A DNA stretch of 64,000 nucleotides from Paenibacillus ginsengihumi DSM 21568 (GCF_000380965.1 NZ_KB905549.1:72254-136253), one strand, 5' to 3'. Shown: positions 1-9,083, numbered from the stretch's first letter. The notes: generated by a model not told the origin, from the sequence alone. Translations and numbers: made by a program.

Positions 1-604
1 CGGATGGCGGCTCACTTATCCCGCTTCGGTCAGCACCAGCAACCGATCGTGGAAAACTTTGCTGTTCCGAGGCGCTAACATCCCGGCTCTGCTGCTCGGA
101 AGAATGCGCCGCCAACGGTATATTATTCAGCAGAGGCTGCCCTTGGCGACATACCAGGGGCGCCCATTTGACATCCGCGTCTCCGTGCAGCGCGGCAGAG
201 AAGGACACTGGAAAGTGACGGGCATGGTGGCGAAGGTCGCGGCCCGCGGCGCTTATATCACGAATGTCGCCCAAGGAGGGTCCGTCTGTGCGCTCGAGCG
301 CATCCTGCAGGAGGAATACCCGGAGCTGCCCGCTGCGGAGATTATGAATGGCATCGCCATGTTCTCCCTGCGCATCGTCGATCGGCTGAGCGCCGGCCTG
401 CCGGAGCTGGCCGACGTCGGACTGGATATCGCCATAACGCGGGACGGCTTCCCCATGTTCATCGAATGCAACGGCAAGGATCAGCGCTACAGCTTTCACT
501 TGGCGGGCATGCACGAGGCCTGGAAAGCCACCTACGACAATCCGATGGGCTACGCCCGCTATTTGCTCGACCAGCTGCCCGGCGAATCGTCCCGCAGCCA
601 GTAA
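1..604 (+). CDS. YheC/YheD-family endospore coat-associated ATP-grasp protein (5' truncated by window edge)
   Basis: The reading frame is open from base 2 to the TAA at 602-604, so the start lies outside the window; the in-frame TTG at 59 is not a convincing start because family-like sequence continues upstream of it. The visible 200 residues resemble the C-terminal half of the YheC/YheD family, an ATP-grasp fold found in spore-coat-associated proteins of Bacilli. Supporting features are RQRYIIQQRLPLA, FDIRVSVQR (nucleotide and metal-binding strand) and the late acidic and Asn site DIAITRDGFPMFIECNGKDQR. The substrate of the family is not known to me. The last 46 bases overlap the 3' end of the convergent GT39 gene. 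The family assignment supports an endospore-forming host. Confidence 0.82.
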   Translation, partial: GWRLTYPASVSTSNRSWKTLLFRGANIPALLLGRMRRQRYIIQQRLPLATYQGRPFDIRVSVQRGREGHWKVTGMVAKVAARGAYITNVAQGGSVCALERILQEEYPELPAAEIMNGIAMFSLRIVDRLSAGLPELADVGLDIAITRDGFPMFIECNGKDQRYSFHLAGMHEAWKATYDNPMGYARYLLDQLPGESSRSQ

Positions 605-2004
605 ACGGGATAGCCGGGAATCGGCTCGCGCTTCTCGTAATGCCGCTCCAGATACTGCCTGAGCGTTCCGTCATCCCCTTCGATATAGCCTTTCAGCGGA
701 ACGAACAGGACGGCCCCCCGCCGAATGTACTCCCCCAGCTCCCCGATCGGATCGTCCGGCCTTTCGTTGCGCAGCCGCCAGCCCTGGCGCTGCGCGGCAT
801 TGAGCAGCGAAGGGTCGTTGATGCCGGTTACGATCAGTTCGCTGCGGCCTGCGACCCGGCGAACCGCCTCCCCTTGCCGCAGCATGTCCCATTGCTGCGC
901 ATGAACGAGCGGCCCGACAGTATGCCAGCTCTGCACTGCCAGGCAGGCGGCGGCCAGGGCTGCGGCGGCCGCTCCGAGCGGACCCGGCCGCTGCGTCCAG
1001 CGGGCGAGCAGATAGCCGGCGCATAAAGCGACAGGAGGGCCGAGAAAGATCAAGTAATAATCGAAGCGGATGACGGCGACAATCGCCGCAAGCTCAAGTC
1101 CCATCGCCCCAAGCCAGAACGGCAGCGGCTGCCGCTCGCGTTCGCGCAGCAACAGCAGCGCCCCCGCGGCGCCGAGCAGCAGCCCGGAGGCCGTGAGCAT
1201 TCGGGGAAGCTGCTCGGCGAAGAACAGCCGCGCTTCCTCGGAAGCGGCCGCGCTCCACATCTTCGGCCATATATGCTTGGCTGCAATGCCGGAGACAAAA
1301 CGGTGCTCGGCGACGCGGCCTATCCAGGCAAAATAGAGCGCGGGCGGAATGGCGGAGACGAAGGCGAAGAGCCACAGCTGCGGCATCGCAAGCATTTTGC
1401 GGCCGAGCTCACGGCAAGCCATCAGGAACATGGCGACGCCGATGAAAGCGGCGGGAAGCTTGATCAGGGCGGTCATCGCCAGACATCCGGCCGCAAGCAG
1501 CAACAGCCGCAGGCGGCGCTCCTGCAGCCAGCGGGCAAATAGATAGAAGGCGGCGGCGGAAAAAAACAACGCGGCCGACTCCGGCATAATCGCCCGGGAG
1601 AAGAGCACGTTGACCGGCAATATTCCGTACAGCAAGAGCGCCCATCCGGCGGCGGCAGGCGTCATGTACAAGCGGCCGATGGCGTATACGAATGCCGCCG
1701 AGCCCATGAAGAAGGCGACGGGAACGATGCGGGCCAGCGCATAATCGGGACCGAACGCCTGATACAAGAGAGCAATCAGCCATGTGGTGAGCTGCAGCTC
1801 GAGCTGCGCGTAATTCGGCAGCGGCCCGTCGTAGTTGAGCTGCGGGATCAGGCCGAGGCCGTGCTCGGCGAACAGCCGGGCGATCGCTTCCGTATCCGAT
1901 TGCCTCCACGACTGATACTCGAAGGGCGAATCGGACAAATATGGCAGCCTTAAGGCGAAGACAACGGCAAAAATCGATAGCGTCAGCCATGCGTGTCTGG
2001 ACAT
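559..2004 (-). CDS. GT39/PMT-like polytopic membrane glycosyltransferase
   Basis: This 481-residue protein has about ten hydrophobic segments and the architecture of the GT-C fold (ArnT/PMT/GT39). Such enzymes transfer a sugar from a polyprenyl-phosphate donor on the outer face of the membrane. The N-terminal loop after the first helix contains the acidic and aromatic stretch FEYQSWRQSDTEAIAR, the position where the family carries its catalytic acidic residue. The C-terminal 120 residues are soluble. The start ATG is preceded by GGGAGAGGGAACGGAAG. It is the last gene of a nine-gene minus-strand operon and follows a polyprenol-phosphate sugar synthase-like GT2 by 22 bp, which fits a donor-synthase and transferase pair. 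The acceptor cannot be told from sequence. Confidence 0.8.
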   Translation of the reverse strand: MSRHAWLTLSIFAVVFALRLPYLSDSPFEYQSWRQSDTEAIARLFAEHGLGLIPQLNYDGPLPNYAQLELQLTTWLIALLYQAFGPDYALARIVPVAFFMGSAAFVYAIGRLYMTPAAAGWALLLYGILPVNVLFSRAIMPESAALFFSAAAFYLFARWLQERRLRLLLLAAGCLAMTALIKLPAAFIGVAMFLMACRELGRKMLAMPQLWLFAFVSAIPPALYFAWIGRVAEHRFVSGIAAKHIWPKMWSAAASEEARLFFAEQLPRMLTASGLLLGAAGALLLLRERERQPLPFWLGAMGLELAAIVAVIRFDYYLIFLGPPVALCAGYLLARWTQRPGPLGAAAAALAAACLAVQSWHTVGPLVHAQQWDMLRQGEAVRRVAGRSELIVTGINDPSLLNAAQRQGWRLRNERPDDPIGELGEYIRRGAVLFVPLKGYIEGDDGTLRQYLERHYEKREPIPGYPVYWLRDDSPGSWSSK

Positions 2005-2026
2005 GCCTTCTTCCGTTCCCTCTCCC

Positions 2027-2797
2027 TCATCTTGCGGTCCCGGGCGGCTTCGGCAGCGCTCTCATCTCGCCCAGCAGCCGGAAATAACCGCGGATCGTTC
2101 TGGCCGCATGCATCTTGCTTGGTCCGGTCTTAAGGTCGTACCTGAGCACCAGCGGAACTTCCCCTGCGCGCACGCCGACCCGGCTGAAGCGGGCCAGCAG
2201 CTCGGCCATGCACTCGAAGCCGCTGCCGGTGATCAGCTCGCCGCCCCACTGCGTCGATACGCGCTTCAAATAACCGATGCGGTAGCAGCGAAAGCCGCTC
2301 GAATAATCCCGAACGTGCGTGATCGGAAAAAAAAGCGTGAAAAACAGCGCAGCGCCCCGGCTGTACATGCGGCGACGCCAGGATAAGCCGCAGACCTCGC
2401 CTCCCGGCGCAAAACGGGAGGCGATCGCTACGTCCAGCCGCCCTTCATTCATCTTGGCGACGAGCGACGGGATCAGGTGCGGCGGATGCGTATTGTCGGC
2501 GTCCATCGTCACCAGCAAATCGGCGGAATCGTAATGGCGCACGACGTATGACAGCAGCGTGCGGACCGCCGCCCCGAGCCCTCTGTTTCGCTCGTGTTCC
2601 ACATAGCGGACGAACGGATAAGCGCGGCAGTAAGCGTAAACGATGTCGGCGGTTCGGTCAGTGCTGCCGTCGTTCACGACCACGATTTCGAGCCGGGCTC
2701 CGAAGCGCCTCCGAAGCCCGATCAGTTGGTTCAGCAGCGGGCCGAGGCTGTCCTCCTCGTTATAAGCGGGCAGGCCGACAACAATGCGGGAATGCAT
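2027..2797 (-). CDS. GT2 glycosyltransferase, polyprenol-phosphate mannose/glucose synthase type
   Basis: A 256-residue GT-A enzyme without the C-terminal membrane helices of the GtrB group. It shows the N-terminal VVGLPAYNEEDSLGPLL, the nucleotide-binding strand VVVNDGSTDRT, and the DXD-type metal site TMDADNTHPP near residue 100. ASRFAPGG and RDYSSGFRCYR match the dolichyl-phosphate mannose synthase (DPM1) branch of GT2. The expected reaction is NDP-hexose plus polyprenyl phosphate giving polyprenyl-phosphate-hexose at the cytoplasmic face. The GT39-type transferase directly downstream is the obvious user of that product. This functional link is inferred from order and spacing. The start ATG has GGAAGGAGCGAGCCT upstream. 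Confidence 0.82.
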   Translation of the reverse strand: MHSRIVVGLPAYNEEDSLGPLLNQLIGLRRRFGARLEIVVVNDGSTDRTADIVYAYCRAYPFVRYVEHERNRGLGAAVRTLLSYVVRHYDSADLLVTMDADNTHPPHLIPSLVAKMNEGRLDVAIASRFAPGGEVCGLSWRRRMYSRGAALFFTLFFPITHVRDYSSGFRCYRIGYLKRVSTQWGGELITGSGFECMAELLARFSRVGVRAGEVPLVLRYDLKTGPSKMHAARTIRGYFRLLGEMRALPKPPGTAR

Positions 2798-2872
2798 AGG
2801 CTCGCTCCTTCCCGGTAAGTAATGGCACCCTATGCTTTCATTGTACGGCCGTTTGCGATTTTTAGAACGATG

Positions 2873-4027
2873 TCACGCCTCCATTCCGGCCCGCCTCATC
2901 ATTTGCCCGAGGCGATCCAGATCGACCTCGATATCGAGCTGCTCCCGGTTCTTTCCCTGCATTTTCTCCATCTCGAACAAGCTCCTCGGCCTCGGTCTTT
3001 TGCTGCCCAGCACATAATAGTAGTCGAGCCGGGCATGGTTGCTCAGCACCCAATAGATCGCGTTGATATAGTGCGGCGAGAAGATTTCAAGCACCTGCGC
3101 CCCCGGCCGGCAGAACAGCAGATTGGTCAAGTTGGAGCCGTGGGGGGCGACGATCCTGCGGGCCGACGCGAAGATATGGATTTGCTCCTTGACCGTCCAT
3201 TCGCTCGGCACAATCTTCTTGTAGCCGTATTTCGCCAGAAAGTCCGCGACCTGCTCCTCGTTGGTAACGTTGCGGTATTGGGCGTCCTCCCGGCTCACAT
3301 AAATTTTCGCGAATTCGCTGTCTTGCGGCTCGTTCATATAAGCAGCGAACGCCGCGCGCACAGAGGCGATCGCCCACTCGGGATAATGGGAGCGGACGCC
3401 GATCAAGGAAGGCACCAGCAGCCGCTCGGCCTGCAGATGATCTTGACCGCTCATCACGACCCTGGCCTCCGGAGGAATGCCGATCATCGCCAGCGTCTCG
3501 TCCTGAAAGGGCAGCAGCGAAGCCGCATGCGTATTGACGACGTACTTGTCGGGCGCGATGCCGGTTTGGCGGATCAATGCGATGCGGGGAAGCACGTCGA
3601 GCATCCAATGAAAATAAAAATCGCTGGCCGTATAAGTCAGGACGCCCCACGTCTCGCGAAAGCGGCGGACCGGGGGCAGGCCTGGCTGGCGGAATACGGA
3701 ATGCCGCTCCGGCTCCTCTCCCCACAGCTCCAGAGACACGTCGAACAGCAGCCGATTGTCCGGGGCGATCACGGCTCCCTTCGCTCCCCACAGTCTGCCG
3801 CCGGGGATGACGGCGACGAACGCGCTCTGATGATCTCGATCATGGAATTCCTGCGGGATTTCGTCGTCGAGCCCCACAGGCCTGCGAAAAGCGCTGCGAT
3901 GCGTCTTATAAAGCTCCAGATAGGCGGCCTGAGCTTCGTTTCCGCGCGGGCTCCAAACGGCCGCCCATTCCTCCGTCGTCCGGTAATAGCCGGCCGGCAG
4001 CGGCAACGGCTTATCCGATATCGTCAA
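2873..4027 (-). CDS. Glycosyltransferase family 61 protein (paralogue 1 of 3)
   Basis: A 384-residue protein with the GT61 (DUF563) pattern. It has a central strand and helix block FYFHWMLDVLPRIALI and the C-terminal signature IVAPHGSNLTNLLFCRPGA followed by VLEIFSP. GT61 enzymes are inverting transferases; in bacteria they sit in capsule and exopolysaccharide clusters. IYVSREDAQYRNVTNEEQV is shared almost intact with the two other GT61 proteins of this window (10495-11619 and 14770-15876), showing local duplication. The start is TTG with a GGGGGGAC ribosome-binding site 6 nt upstream. It lies between a GT2 and a GT4 gene in the same operon. Donor and acceptor are unknown. Confidence 0.86.
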   Translation of the reverse strand: MTISDKPLPLPAGYYRTTEEWAAVWSPRGNEAQAAYLELYKTHRSAFRRPVGLDDEIPQEFHDRDHQSAFVAVIPGGRLWGAKGAVIAPDNRLLFDVSLELWGEEPERHSVFRQPGLPPVRRFRETWGVLTYTASDFYFHWMLDVLPRIALIRQTGIAPDKYVVNTHAASLLPFQDETLAMIGIPPEARVVMSGQDHLQAERLLVPSLIGVRSHYPEWAIASVRAAFAAYMNEPQDSEFAKIYVSREDAQYRNVTNEEQVADFLAKYGYKKIVPSEWTVKEQIHIFASARRIVAPHGSNLTNLLFCRPGAQVLEIFSPHYINAIYWVLSNHARLDYYYVLGSKRPRPRSLFEMEKMQGKNREQLDIEVDLDRLGQMMRRAGMEA

Positions 4028-4063
4028 CGTAAGTCCCCCCTATCTACAGCCGGAAATTTGTCG

Positions 4064-5281
4064 TTATTGTCCGTGCTTCATGCCGGCGGCCTGCTCGTAT
4101 ACGCGCAGCGTCCTCTCGAGCATGTTGCGCGGGTGCCAATATTTGCGCGCCCACGCTTGCCCGGTTGCCGCCAGGCGGCGCCTCCGCTCCCCATCGTTCA
4201 TCAAGGACCGCAGCGCCTCAAATAGCTGGTCCGCGTCGGCCGGGTCCACCAGCACCCCGGTATGATCCGGCACGATCAGCTCGGAATTGCCGCCGGCGCG
4301 CGTCGCAATGACGGGCAGCCCGGCGAGCTGCGCCTCCATAATCGCCAGGGAATGGTTCTCTACTAACGTCGGCAGCACGAAGAGATCGGCCTGCTTGTAC
4401 AGGCGCATAATATCGCTGCGGTTGCCCAAAAACTGCACATGCCGCTTAAGCCCCAATTCCTCGGCCAATCGCGCGAGCTCTTCCCGGGCGGGGCCGTCGC
4501 CGGCGAACTGGCAGACGAAATCGTCCCGTTCCCGCTTCAGCTTGCCCAGCGCCTCGATCAAATAGCGCTGGCCCTTGTAAGCGACCAATCTCGCAGGGCA
4601 TATCATCAGCGTCTTGCCGCTCTGCCTCGGCTCCCGCGGGATGCGCTCCAGCTCCGCGATGATCGCCTGCGTATCCAGCCCGTAAGGAATGACGGTCAGC
4701 CGCTCGCCGGGCGCGCCGATGCGGTTCATATATTCCCTGTGCAGCCATTCGCTGGGCAAGATCGTTATGTCCGCGGACGAAGCTCCAAGGCGCTCCTCGT
4801 TCAGGCTGTAGCGCCATCTTATCGAGTCTTCGCCCACAATTTCCCCTGTAACGAGATACTCCTCCAGCAGCAGGCCGTGAATGGTCGCGACATGCGGCAT
4901 CCCTTGCGGCTTGACGCGGGCGATCGCTCTGGTTGACAAAATATCGTGCGTATGAATGAGATCGTAGCCGTCAAGCCCGAACTGCGTCGAGACAAGCTCG
5001 AACGTATACCGCTCGGCTTCCCGATAGCGAATCCATGAGTCCGCTTCCGGCACGCACTTGTCGAAATGATCCATCAACAGCTCATGCAGCGGGAACAGCA
5101 CCGGTTTTTTGGCGAGCTTACGCCGCCCGTTCAGCAAATAAAGATGGTTCATATCGGGATGGTGCGCGCACACGTCGACGCGATGCCCGCGCTGCTCCAG
5201 CCCTTTGGTCAATACCTTCAAATACGTATCCACGCCGCCGACATGCGGCAAATACCAGAAGGTCGCCAGCAAGATGTTCAT
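4064..5281 (-). CDS. GT4 glycosyltransferase of the local LPHVGG paralogue group
   Basis: A 405-residue GT-B enzyme. The N-terminus LLATFWYLPHVGGVDTYL is the glycine-rich acceptor-domain start shared with four other GT4 proteins here (25972, 28501, 30709, 32832). YDLIHTHDILSTRAIARVKP and PHVATIHGLL are also family-specific. The C-terminal nucleotide-sugar domain contains ICPARLVAYKGQRYLIEALG and a retaining-type EX7E region around LVENHSLAIMEAQLAGLPV. The start ATG follows GGGAGGGAATCCT. The upstream neighbour (5336-6130) carries the recurrent W/P-Y-PD motif described under findings, so enzyme and motif protein are again paired. The sugar transferred is unknown. Confidence 0.87.
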   Translation of the reverse strand: MNILLATFWYLPHVGGVDTYLKVLTKGLEQRGHRVDVCAHHPDMNHLYLLNGRRKLAKKPVLFPLHELLMDHFDKCVPEADSWIRYREAERYTFELVSTQFGLDGYDLIHTHDILSTRAIARVKPQGMPHVATIHGLLLEEYLVTGEIVGEDSIRWRYSLNEERLGASSADITILPSEWLHREYMNRIGAPGERLTVIPYGLDTQAIIAELERIPREPRQSGKTLMICPARLVAYKGQRYLIEALGKLKRERDDFVCQFAGDGPAREELARLAEELGLKRHVQFLGNRSDIMRLYKQADLFVLPTLVENHSLAIMEAQLAGLPVIATRAGGNSELIVPDHTGVLVDPADADQLFEALRSLMNDGERRRRLAATGQAWARKYWHPRNMLERTLRVYEQAAGMKHGQ

Positions 5282-5335
5282 AGGATTCCCTCCCGCCCGA
5301 AGAAGGCCCTTCCGGGCCCCCGATTGTTGGACCGC

Positions 5336-6130
5336 TCACGAGAGTGGAAGCAGCGGAATATGGATCGTGCGGCGGCCCTCCCGGGCGGCGACAACGATCG
5401 TCTGCTCTCCGTAACCTTCCGCTCGCGCTGTCACGATGCATTCGCCGGGCGGCAGGCCGCCGAACGCGTACTCTCCTTGCCGGTTCGGCTTCGTCTCCCG
5501 AGCCGGCGCGCCGCCGCGAACGATCAGCCGCACGCTCCCCTCGCCGACCGGCCGCCCGGAAAACTTGTCGTACAGCATGCCGCTGACCGTGCCCGCTGCG
5601 GCGGCCCGCGCCTTGCCGCCTGGCAGCGGCGGGGCCTGAAGCGGACTCAGCAGCTCCCGGTCGGGAATGCGATAGGCGGGGTCCAACGCGAAGACGATCC
5701 GATCCCACAGTTCTTCATCCATATAGTAAATCATTCTTCCCGGCTCGAAGTCGAACAAATGCTGATACGGATTAATCCAGTCGGGCATATCGGGAATGAC
5801 GATATCGTCGAGCAGGAAGGCCAGGCTTCTCACGTCCTCGTTCAGGCCGATCTCCTTCGGAACGAACGTTGCGCTGGAGACGACCTCCAGCTTTCCTCTG
5901 GCCAGCGGCCCGATCGTCGCCTGTATCGTGAATTCGCCTTCCTCGACCTCTGCCTGTCCAACCAGCTCGCCGTTCACAAACAGGCTTACCGTGAGCCGCT
6001 CCGGCCAAGGATACCGGCGTCCGTAAAGCACAAGCGGCGACGGCTGCCGGATGCCGCGCAGCGTCGCGACAAACCGTCTGGACACCCATCCGTCCATGTA
6101 GCGTCCCGTAAATTCGTCTTCATGACTCAT
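5336..6130 (-). CDS. Accessory protein with W-x-P-Y-x-PD motif and C-terminal carboxypeptidase-regulatory-like domain
   Basis: A 264-residue protein with three parts. Residues 15-115 look like a beta-sandwich (RLTVSLFVNGELVGQAEVEE, then SLAFLLDDIVIPD) that I cannot assign. Residues 124-164 carry the recurrent motif found in three other proteins here (HLFDFEP, then LWDRIVFALDPAYRIPDREL). Residues 180-262 resemble a carboxypeptidase regulatory-like fold (GTVSGMLYDKFSGRPVGEGS, then GEYAFGGLPPGECIVTARAEGYGEQ). There is no signal peptide or membrane segment. The gene overlaps the upstream GT2 by 11 bp and lies 54 bp from a GT4 of the LPHVGG group. A scaffold or acceptor-presenting role for the glycosyltransferases is a guess from context. 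Confidence 0.72.
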   Translation of the reverse strand: MSHEDEFTGRYMDGWVSRRFVATLRGIRQPSPLVLYGRRYPWPERLTVSLFVNGELVGQAEVEEGEFTIQATIGPLARGKLEVVSSATFVPKEIGLNEDVRSLAFLLDDIVIPDMPDWINPYQHLFDFEPGRMIYYMDEELWDRIVFALDPAYRIPDRELLSPLQAPPLPGGKARAAAAGTVSGMLYDKFSGRPVGEGSVRLIVRGGAPARETKPNRQGEYAFGGLPPGECIVTARAEGYGEQTIVVAAREGRRTIHIPLLPLS

Positions 6131-6947
6131 CCGCGATCCCCTCCAGCTCCGACGGCGTCAGAGCGATGAATTCATCGTCCGCCCAGCGGCTCCAGAAAAG
6201 GCGGTACGATTGCTGCTCCTCCGCATGCCACGCCGCAGGCTTGTCTGCCAGCGTCATGCCCCGCGTCGACCCTTCGTCATGGATCGCTGCCGCCCGGCCG
6301 CAATAGACGACCCTCCAGCCGGCCTTCCTTGCGCGAAGACAGAAATCGACATCCTCGTAGGACAGCGGATAGTCCTCGCTCAACAATCCGATGTCGTCCG
6401 TTACTTCGCGGCGAACCAGCATAACCGCTCCGGTCACGGATACCGCGTTGTAGCTGAGGCCGGCCTCCGGCGCATCGGCAGGCTTGCCCCTGTGCAGATG
6501 AATATGCCCCTCCTCAAGGGACAGCGCGCCACCGCCGTGCTGTATCGTCCAATCCGAATAGAGCAGGCGACAGCCGACAATGCCGACCCTCCGCCCCTCC
6601 CGCATCGTCTGCAGCATCGCATCCAGCCAATCCGGTTCGTGGAAATAAATATCGTTGTTCAGCAGCAAGAGATGCTGCCCGGCCGCTGCGCGCAGCCCGG
6701 CATTCACCGCCCTGGCGAAACCGCTTCGCCGGGGCAGCTCGATCAGTCTGCTGCCATAGGCCGCAGCAAGCGCGCGCAGCCGCTCCTTCTCCTCCTCCCC
6801 GCTGCCGTCGTCAACGACGATCAGCTCGCAATCGATCCCCTGGACGGTGCGGGCGAAGCTGCTGAGACACCGCTCCGTCAACCTGGAGCCGTTCAGCGTC
6901 GGGATGACGACGCTGACCAGAGGACGGGCCACCGGTTGCTGTTCCAT
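6120..6947 (-). CDS. GT2 glycosyltransferase, rhamnosyltransferase-like
   Basis: A 275-residue GT-A enzyme. VSVVIPTLNGSRLTERCL opens the fold, ELIVVDDGSGEE binds the nucleotide, and LLLLNNDIYFHEPDWL holds the metal-binding NND site. GAVMLVRREV and SYEDVDFCLRARKAGWRVVY are the usual acceptor and catalytic region of rhamnosyltransferase-like GT2 proteins, with the ED pair as probable base. The ATG is preceded by AGGGGGGAGTGTT. An 87-bp spacer to the upstream gene contains an 8-bp inverted repeat (6965-6972 with 6992-6999) around an AT-rich loop, which could be a leader hairpin. Substrate specificity cannot be read from the sequence. Confidence 0.85.
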   Translation of the reverse strand: MEQQPVARPLVSVVIPTLNGSRLTERCLSSFARTVQGIDCELIVVDDGSGEEEKERLRALAAAYGSRLIELPRRSGFARAVNAGLRAAAGQHLLLLNNDIYFHEPDWLDAMLQTMREGRRVGIVGCRLLYSDWTIQHGGGALSLEEGHIHLHRGKPADAPEAGLSYNAVSVTGAVMLVRREVTDDIGLLSEDYPLSYEDVDFCLRARKAGWRVVYCGRAAAIHDEGSTRGMTLADKPAAWHAEEQQSYRLFWSRWADDEFIALTPSELEGIADES

Positions 6948-7034
6948 AACACTCCCCCCTTGCTGTTTCTCCTTCTATAAATATATTATTCGGAGAAACG
7001 GCAAGAGACACGGCACCCGTTCCCTCGGCCAGCA

Positions 7035-8144
7035 TCAAACGAGACGAAGGCCTGTCAGCCGGCAAACAGCCGCCGCGATATCTTCCGCCGCCTTCCGCCG
7101 CGTCAAATGCTGTTCGACATAGCTTTGCAGCATCGCTCCTTTGGCAACCGCCTCCTCGTAATGGTCGAGCACGTGCTGCATCTGCCGCTTCAAGCCGTCC
7201 AGCGAAGGCTCGGCCCACAGCTGATCGGACCGGTAACCGTAGTAATACGGCTGCGGCGGCACGGGAACGAGACGATAGGGCACAAGAAAGCTGTTGCGCT
7301 CATCCAGAAAATCCAGATGCCCGCCCCAGCCGGTCGCGATGATCGGCAGCCCGCGGACGGCCGCATCAAGCATCGGATAGCCGACCCCTTCCCCGCGGGT
7401 AGGCAGCACGAAGGCGTGGCAGCTGCGGTACAAAGCGTCCATCTCGGCCTCGCTCCGAATCTGGGTGTCCACATAGACGGGAGCGGTGTCGGCGGGAGCC
7501 TGCAGGCGGGCTTTCAGCTCATCGATCTCATGGCCGAGCTTTGCCGAGCCGACCGTTTTGATCACGAGGGCGACGTCGTCTCTGCCGGCGAACTGCTCCC
7601 AGAACGCCTGCAGCAGCACGTCGCAGCCTTTGCGCTGAATCCACGAACAGACGGACAAGAAGCGGAAAGGCGGCAGCTTCGCCACATAACCGGGAACCGC
7701 GTCCGCAGAAGCCGGATTCGGGCGCGACAAGCAGGGACGAATATGGAAGAGAGGCGCCTGCACGCCGGATTGCCGGAATACGTCGATATTGTGCCGGCTC
7801 GGCAAAAATACCGCGTCGACGGCCTGAATTTTGCGCGTCCATTTGGGCGGAATGCGCGACGTCTCCCAATAGGTGAAGCCGATCGATATATCGGCCCCCG
7901 TCTCCCAATAATCCGGAAGGTCATGCGAAATACAGACAGTTCGTCCGCCCGCTTCCGGCTTCTCCATCAAGGTCCGAAGCACCTGCTCCTCGCCTGCAGG
8001 CAGCTCGACGGAAAGCAGATTGTTCGGGTCCGGTTCGATTTTGACATCGACGCCCAGCTCGTGCAGCCCCAAAATATATTCTCTGGCTGCCTTGCTGTAT
8101 CCGGTAAAGTCCATAATGCTCCCGTTCCAGACGATTTGCGTCAT
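7035..8144 (-). CDS. GT4 (GT-B) glycosyltransferase
   Basis: A 369-residue GT-B glycosyltransferase that lacks the LPHVGG start of the other GT4 group. The N-terminus IVWNGSIMDFTGYSKAAREY is typical of GT4 enzymes found beside FkbM and GT2 genes in surface-glycan clusters. The donor domain has RFLSVCSWIQRKGCDVLLQAF and the phosphate and ribose contact region LPTRGEGVGYPMLDAAVRGLP. GWGGHLDFLDERNSFLV fits the usual C-terminal loop. The start ATG has the strong site GGAAAGGGGGGGGATC. It lies between an SDR gene and a GT2 gene in one operon. Donor and acceptor are not predictable. Confidence 0.83.
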   Translation of the reverse strand: MTQIVWNGSIMDFTGYSKAAREYILGLHELGVDVKIEPDPNNLLSVELPAGEEQVLRTLMEKPEAGGRTVCISHDLPDYWETGADISIGFTYWETSRIPPKWTRKIQAVDAVFLPSRHNIDVFRQSGVQAPLFHIRPCLSRPNPASADAVPGYVAKLPPFRFLSVCSWIQRKGCDVLLQAFWEQFAGRDDVALVIKTVGSAKLGHEIDELKARLQAPADTAPVYVDTQIRSEAEMDALYRSCHAFVLPTRGEGVGYPMLDAAVRGLPIIATGWGGHLDFLDERNSFLVPYRLVPVPPQPYYYGYRSDQLWAEPSLDGLKRQMQHVLDHYEEAVAKGAMLQSYVEQHLTRRKAAEDIAAAVCRLTGLRLV

Positions 8145-8177
8145 GATCCCCCCCCTTTCCGCGGCATAAAAAGATCT

Positions 8178-9083
8178 TCACCCCAGGCCCAGCATGCGCC
8201 GGATGCCTTCTTCCAGCTCCGTCGCCGGCTGCCAGCCCGGCAGCCGCGCTCCCCGGCTCCAATGGACCATCGCTTCGCGCGGCCGGTAAGGCAGCGCGCC
8301 CCAATCGACCGCCAGCTTCCGGCCCGACACCCGCTCGAAGACGGCGATCAGCTCCTTCAGCGTAACCGGCTTGCCCGAGCTGACCGCATAATGCTCCAGG
8401 CCGGCGGCGCCTGCGCTCAATAGACGCTCTGCCGCAACCAGATACGCCTCCGCCACATCGTCGATATAGACCATATCCATCCACTGCCCGCCCGGCGACA
8501 GCGGAAGACGGGCCCCATCTTCCCGGTGCAGCAGGGCAGGCAGCAGCTTCGGCCGGAAATCGCCGGGCCCGTACGTATCGTACAGCTTCAGCGTGATGGC
8601 CTTCAGCGGCGTCGTCTCCGCATAGTATACGAGCAGGGTCTCGAACGCCTGCTTCGTGGCGGCGTACAAGGTAGCGGGATTGTAATCGCTGTTGCCCCAA
8701 TGCTGCGATGCCGTCCCCGTATTGACGAGGCAGTGAACCCCGCTAGCCGTCATCGCCTCTACTAGCTGGGTGCCGAATACGATATTGCTGCCGAGCATCG
8801 GCACGATATGCTCAGGCCTGTGCTGCAGGATGCACGAAGCGGCCAGATGGAACACAACGTCCGGGCGAACCCGGTCCACCGTCTTCAGCAGCGCCTCTGT
8901 CGAACCGTCATGGATGTGAACCACCGCCCGGGGCAGGATGTCCTGCAGCGGCTCCAGCTTCGACTGCCGGCGGACGATCAGATGGACGTCCCAGCCTGAA
9001 CGAATGAGCCGTCTGGCGACATGCGAGCCGACATATCCGCTGCCGCCCGTAACGAGCGCCGTCCTAGCGCCGCCCCGGCCCAT
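8178..9083 (-). CDS. NAD-dependent epimerase/dehydratase (extended SDR), probably NDP-sugar modifying
   Basis: A 301-residue SDR with the Rossmann motif LVTGGSGYVGSHVAR near residue 10 and the active-site pair YxxxK in LYAATKQAFETL, preceded by NTGTASQHWG. It overlaps the upstream C-methyltransferase gene by 20 bp, with GGAGG six bases before its ATG, so the two are translationally coupled. Pairs of this type (TylC3-like methyltransferase plus SDR) act with glucose-1-phosphate cytidylyltransferase and CDP-glucose 4,6-dehydratase on CDP-sugars. Both of the latter enzymes are encoded in this window. I therefore infer 4-keto reduction or epimerisation of a CDP-C-methyl sugar. Exact stereochemistry is unknown. 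Confidence 0.78.
   Translation of the reverse strand: MGRGGARTALVTGGSGYVGSHVARRLIRSGWDVHLIVRRQSKLEPLQDILPRAVVHIHDGSTEALLKTVDRVRPDVVFHLAASCILQHRPEHIVPMLGSNIVFGTQLVEAMTASGVHCLVNTGTASQHWGNSDYNPATLYAATKQAFETLLVYYAETTPLKAITLKLYDTYGPGDFRPKLLPALLHREDGARLPLSPGGQWMDMVYIDDVAEAYLVAAERLLSAGAAGLEHYAVSSGKPVTLKELIAVFERVSGRKLAVDWGALPYRPREAMVHWSRGARLPGWQPATELEEGIRRMLGLG

Noticed and set aside
2822-4225. Long open frame on the plus strand opposite the GT61 and GT4 genes
   Set aside because: It is antisense to two genes with clear family motifs and has no recognisable domain. In GC-rich DNA the frame opposite a real gene often stays open.
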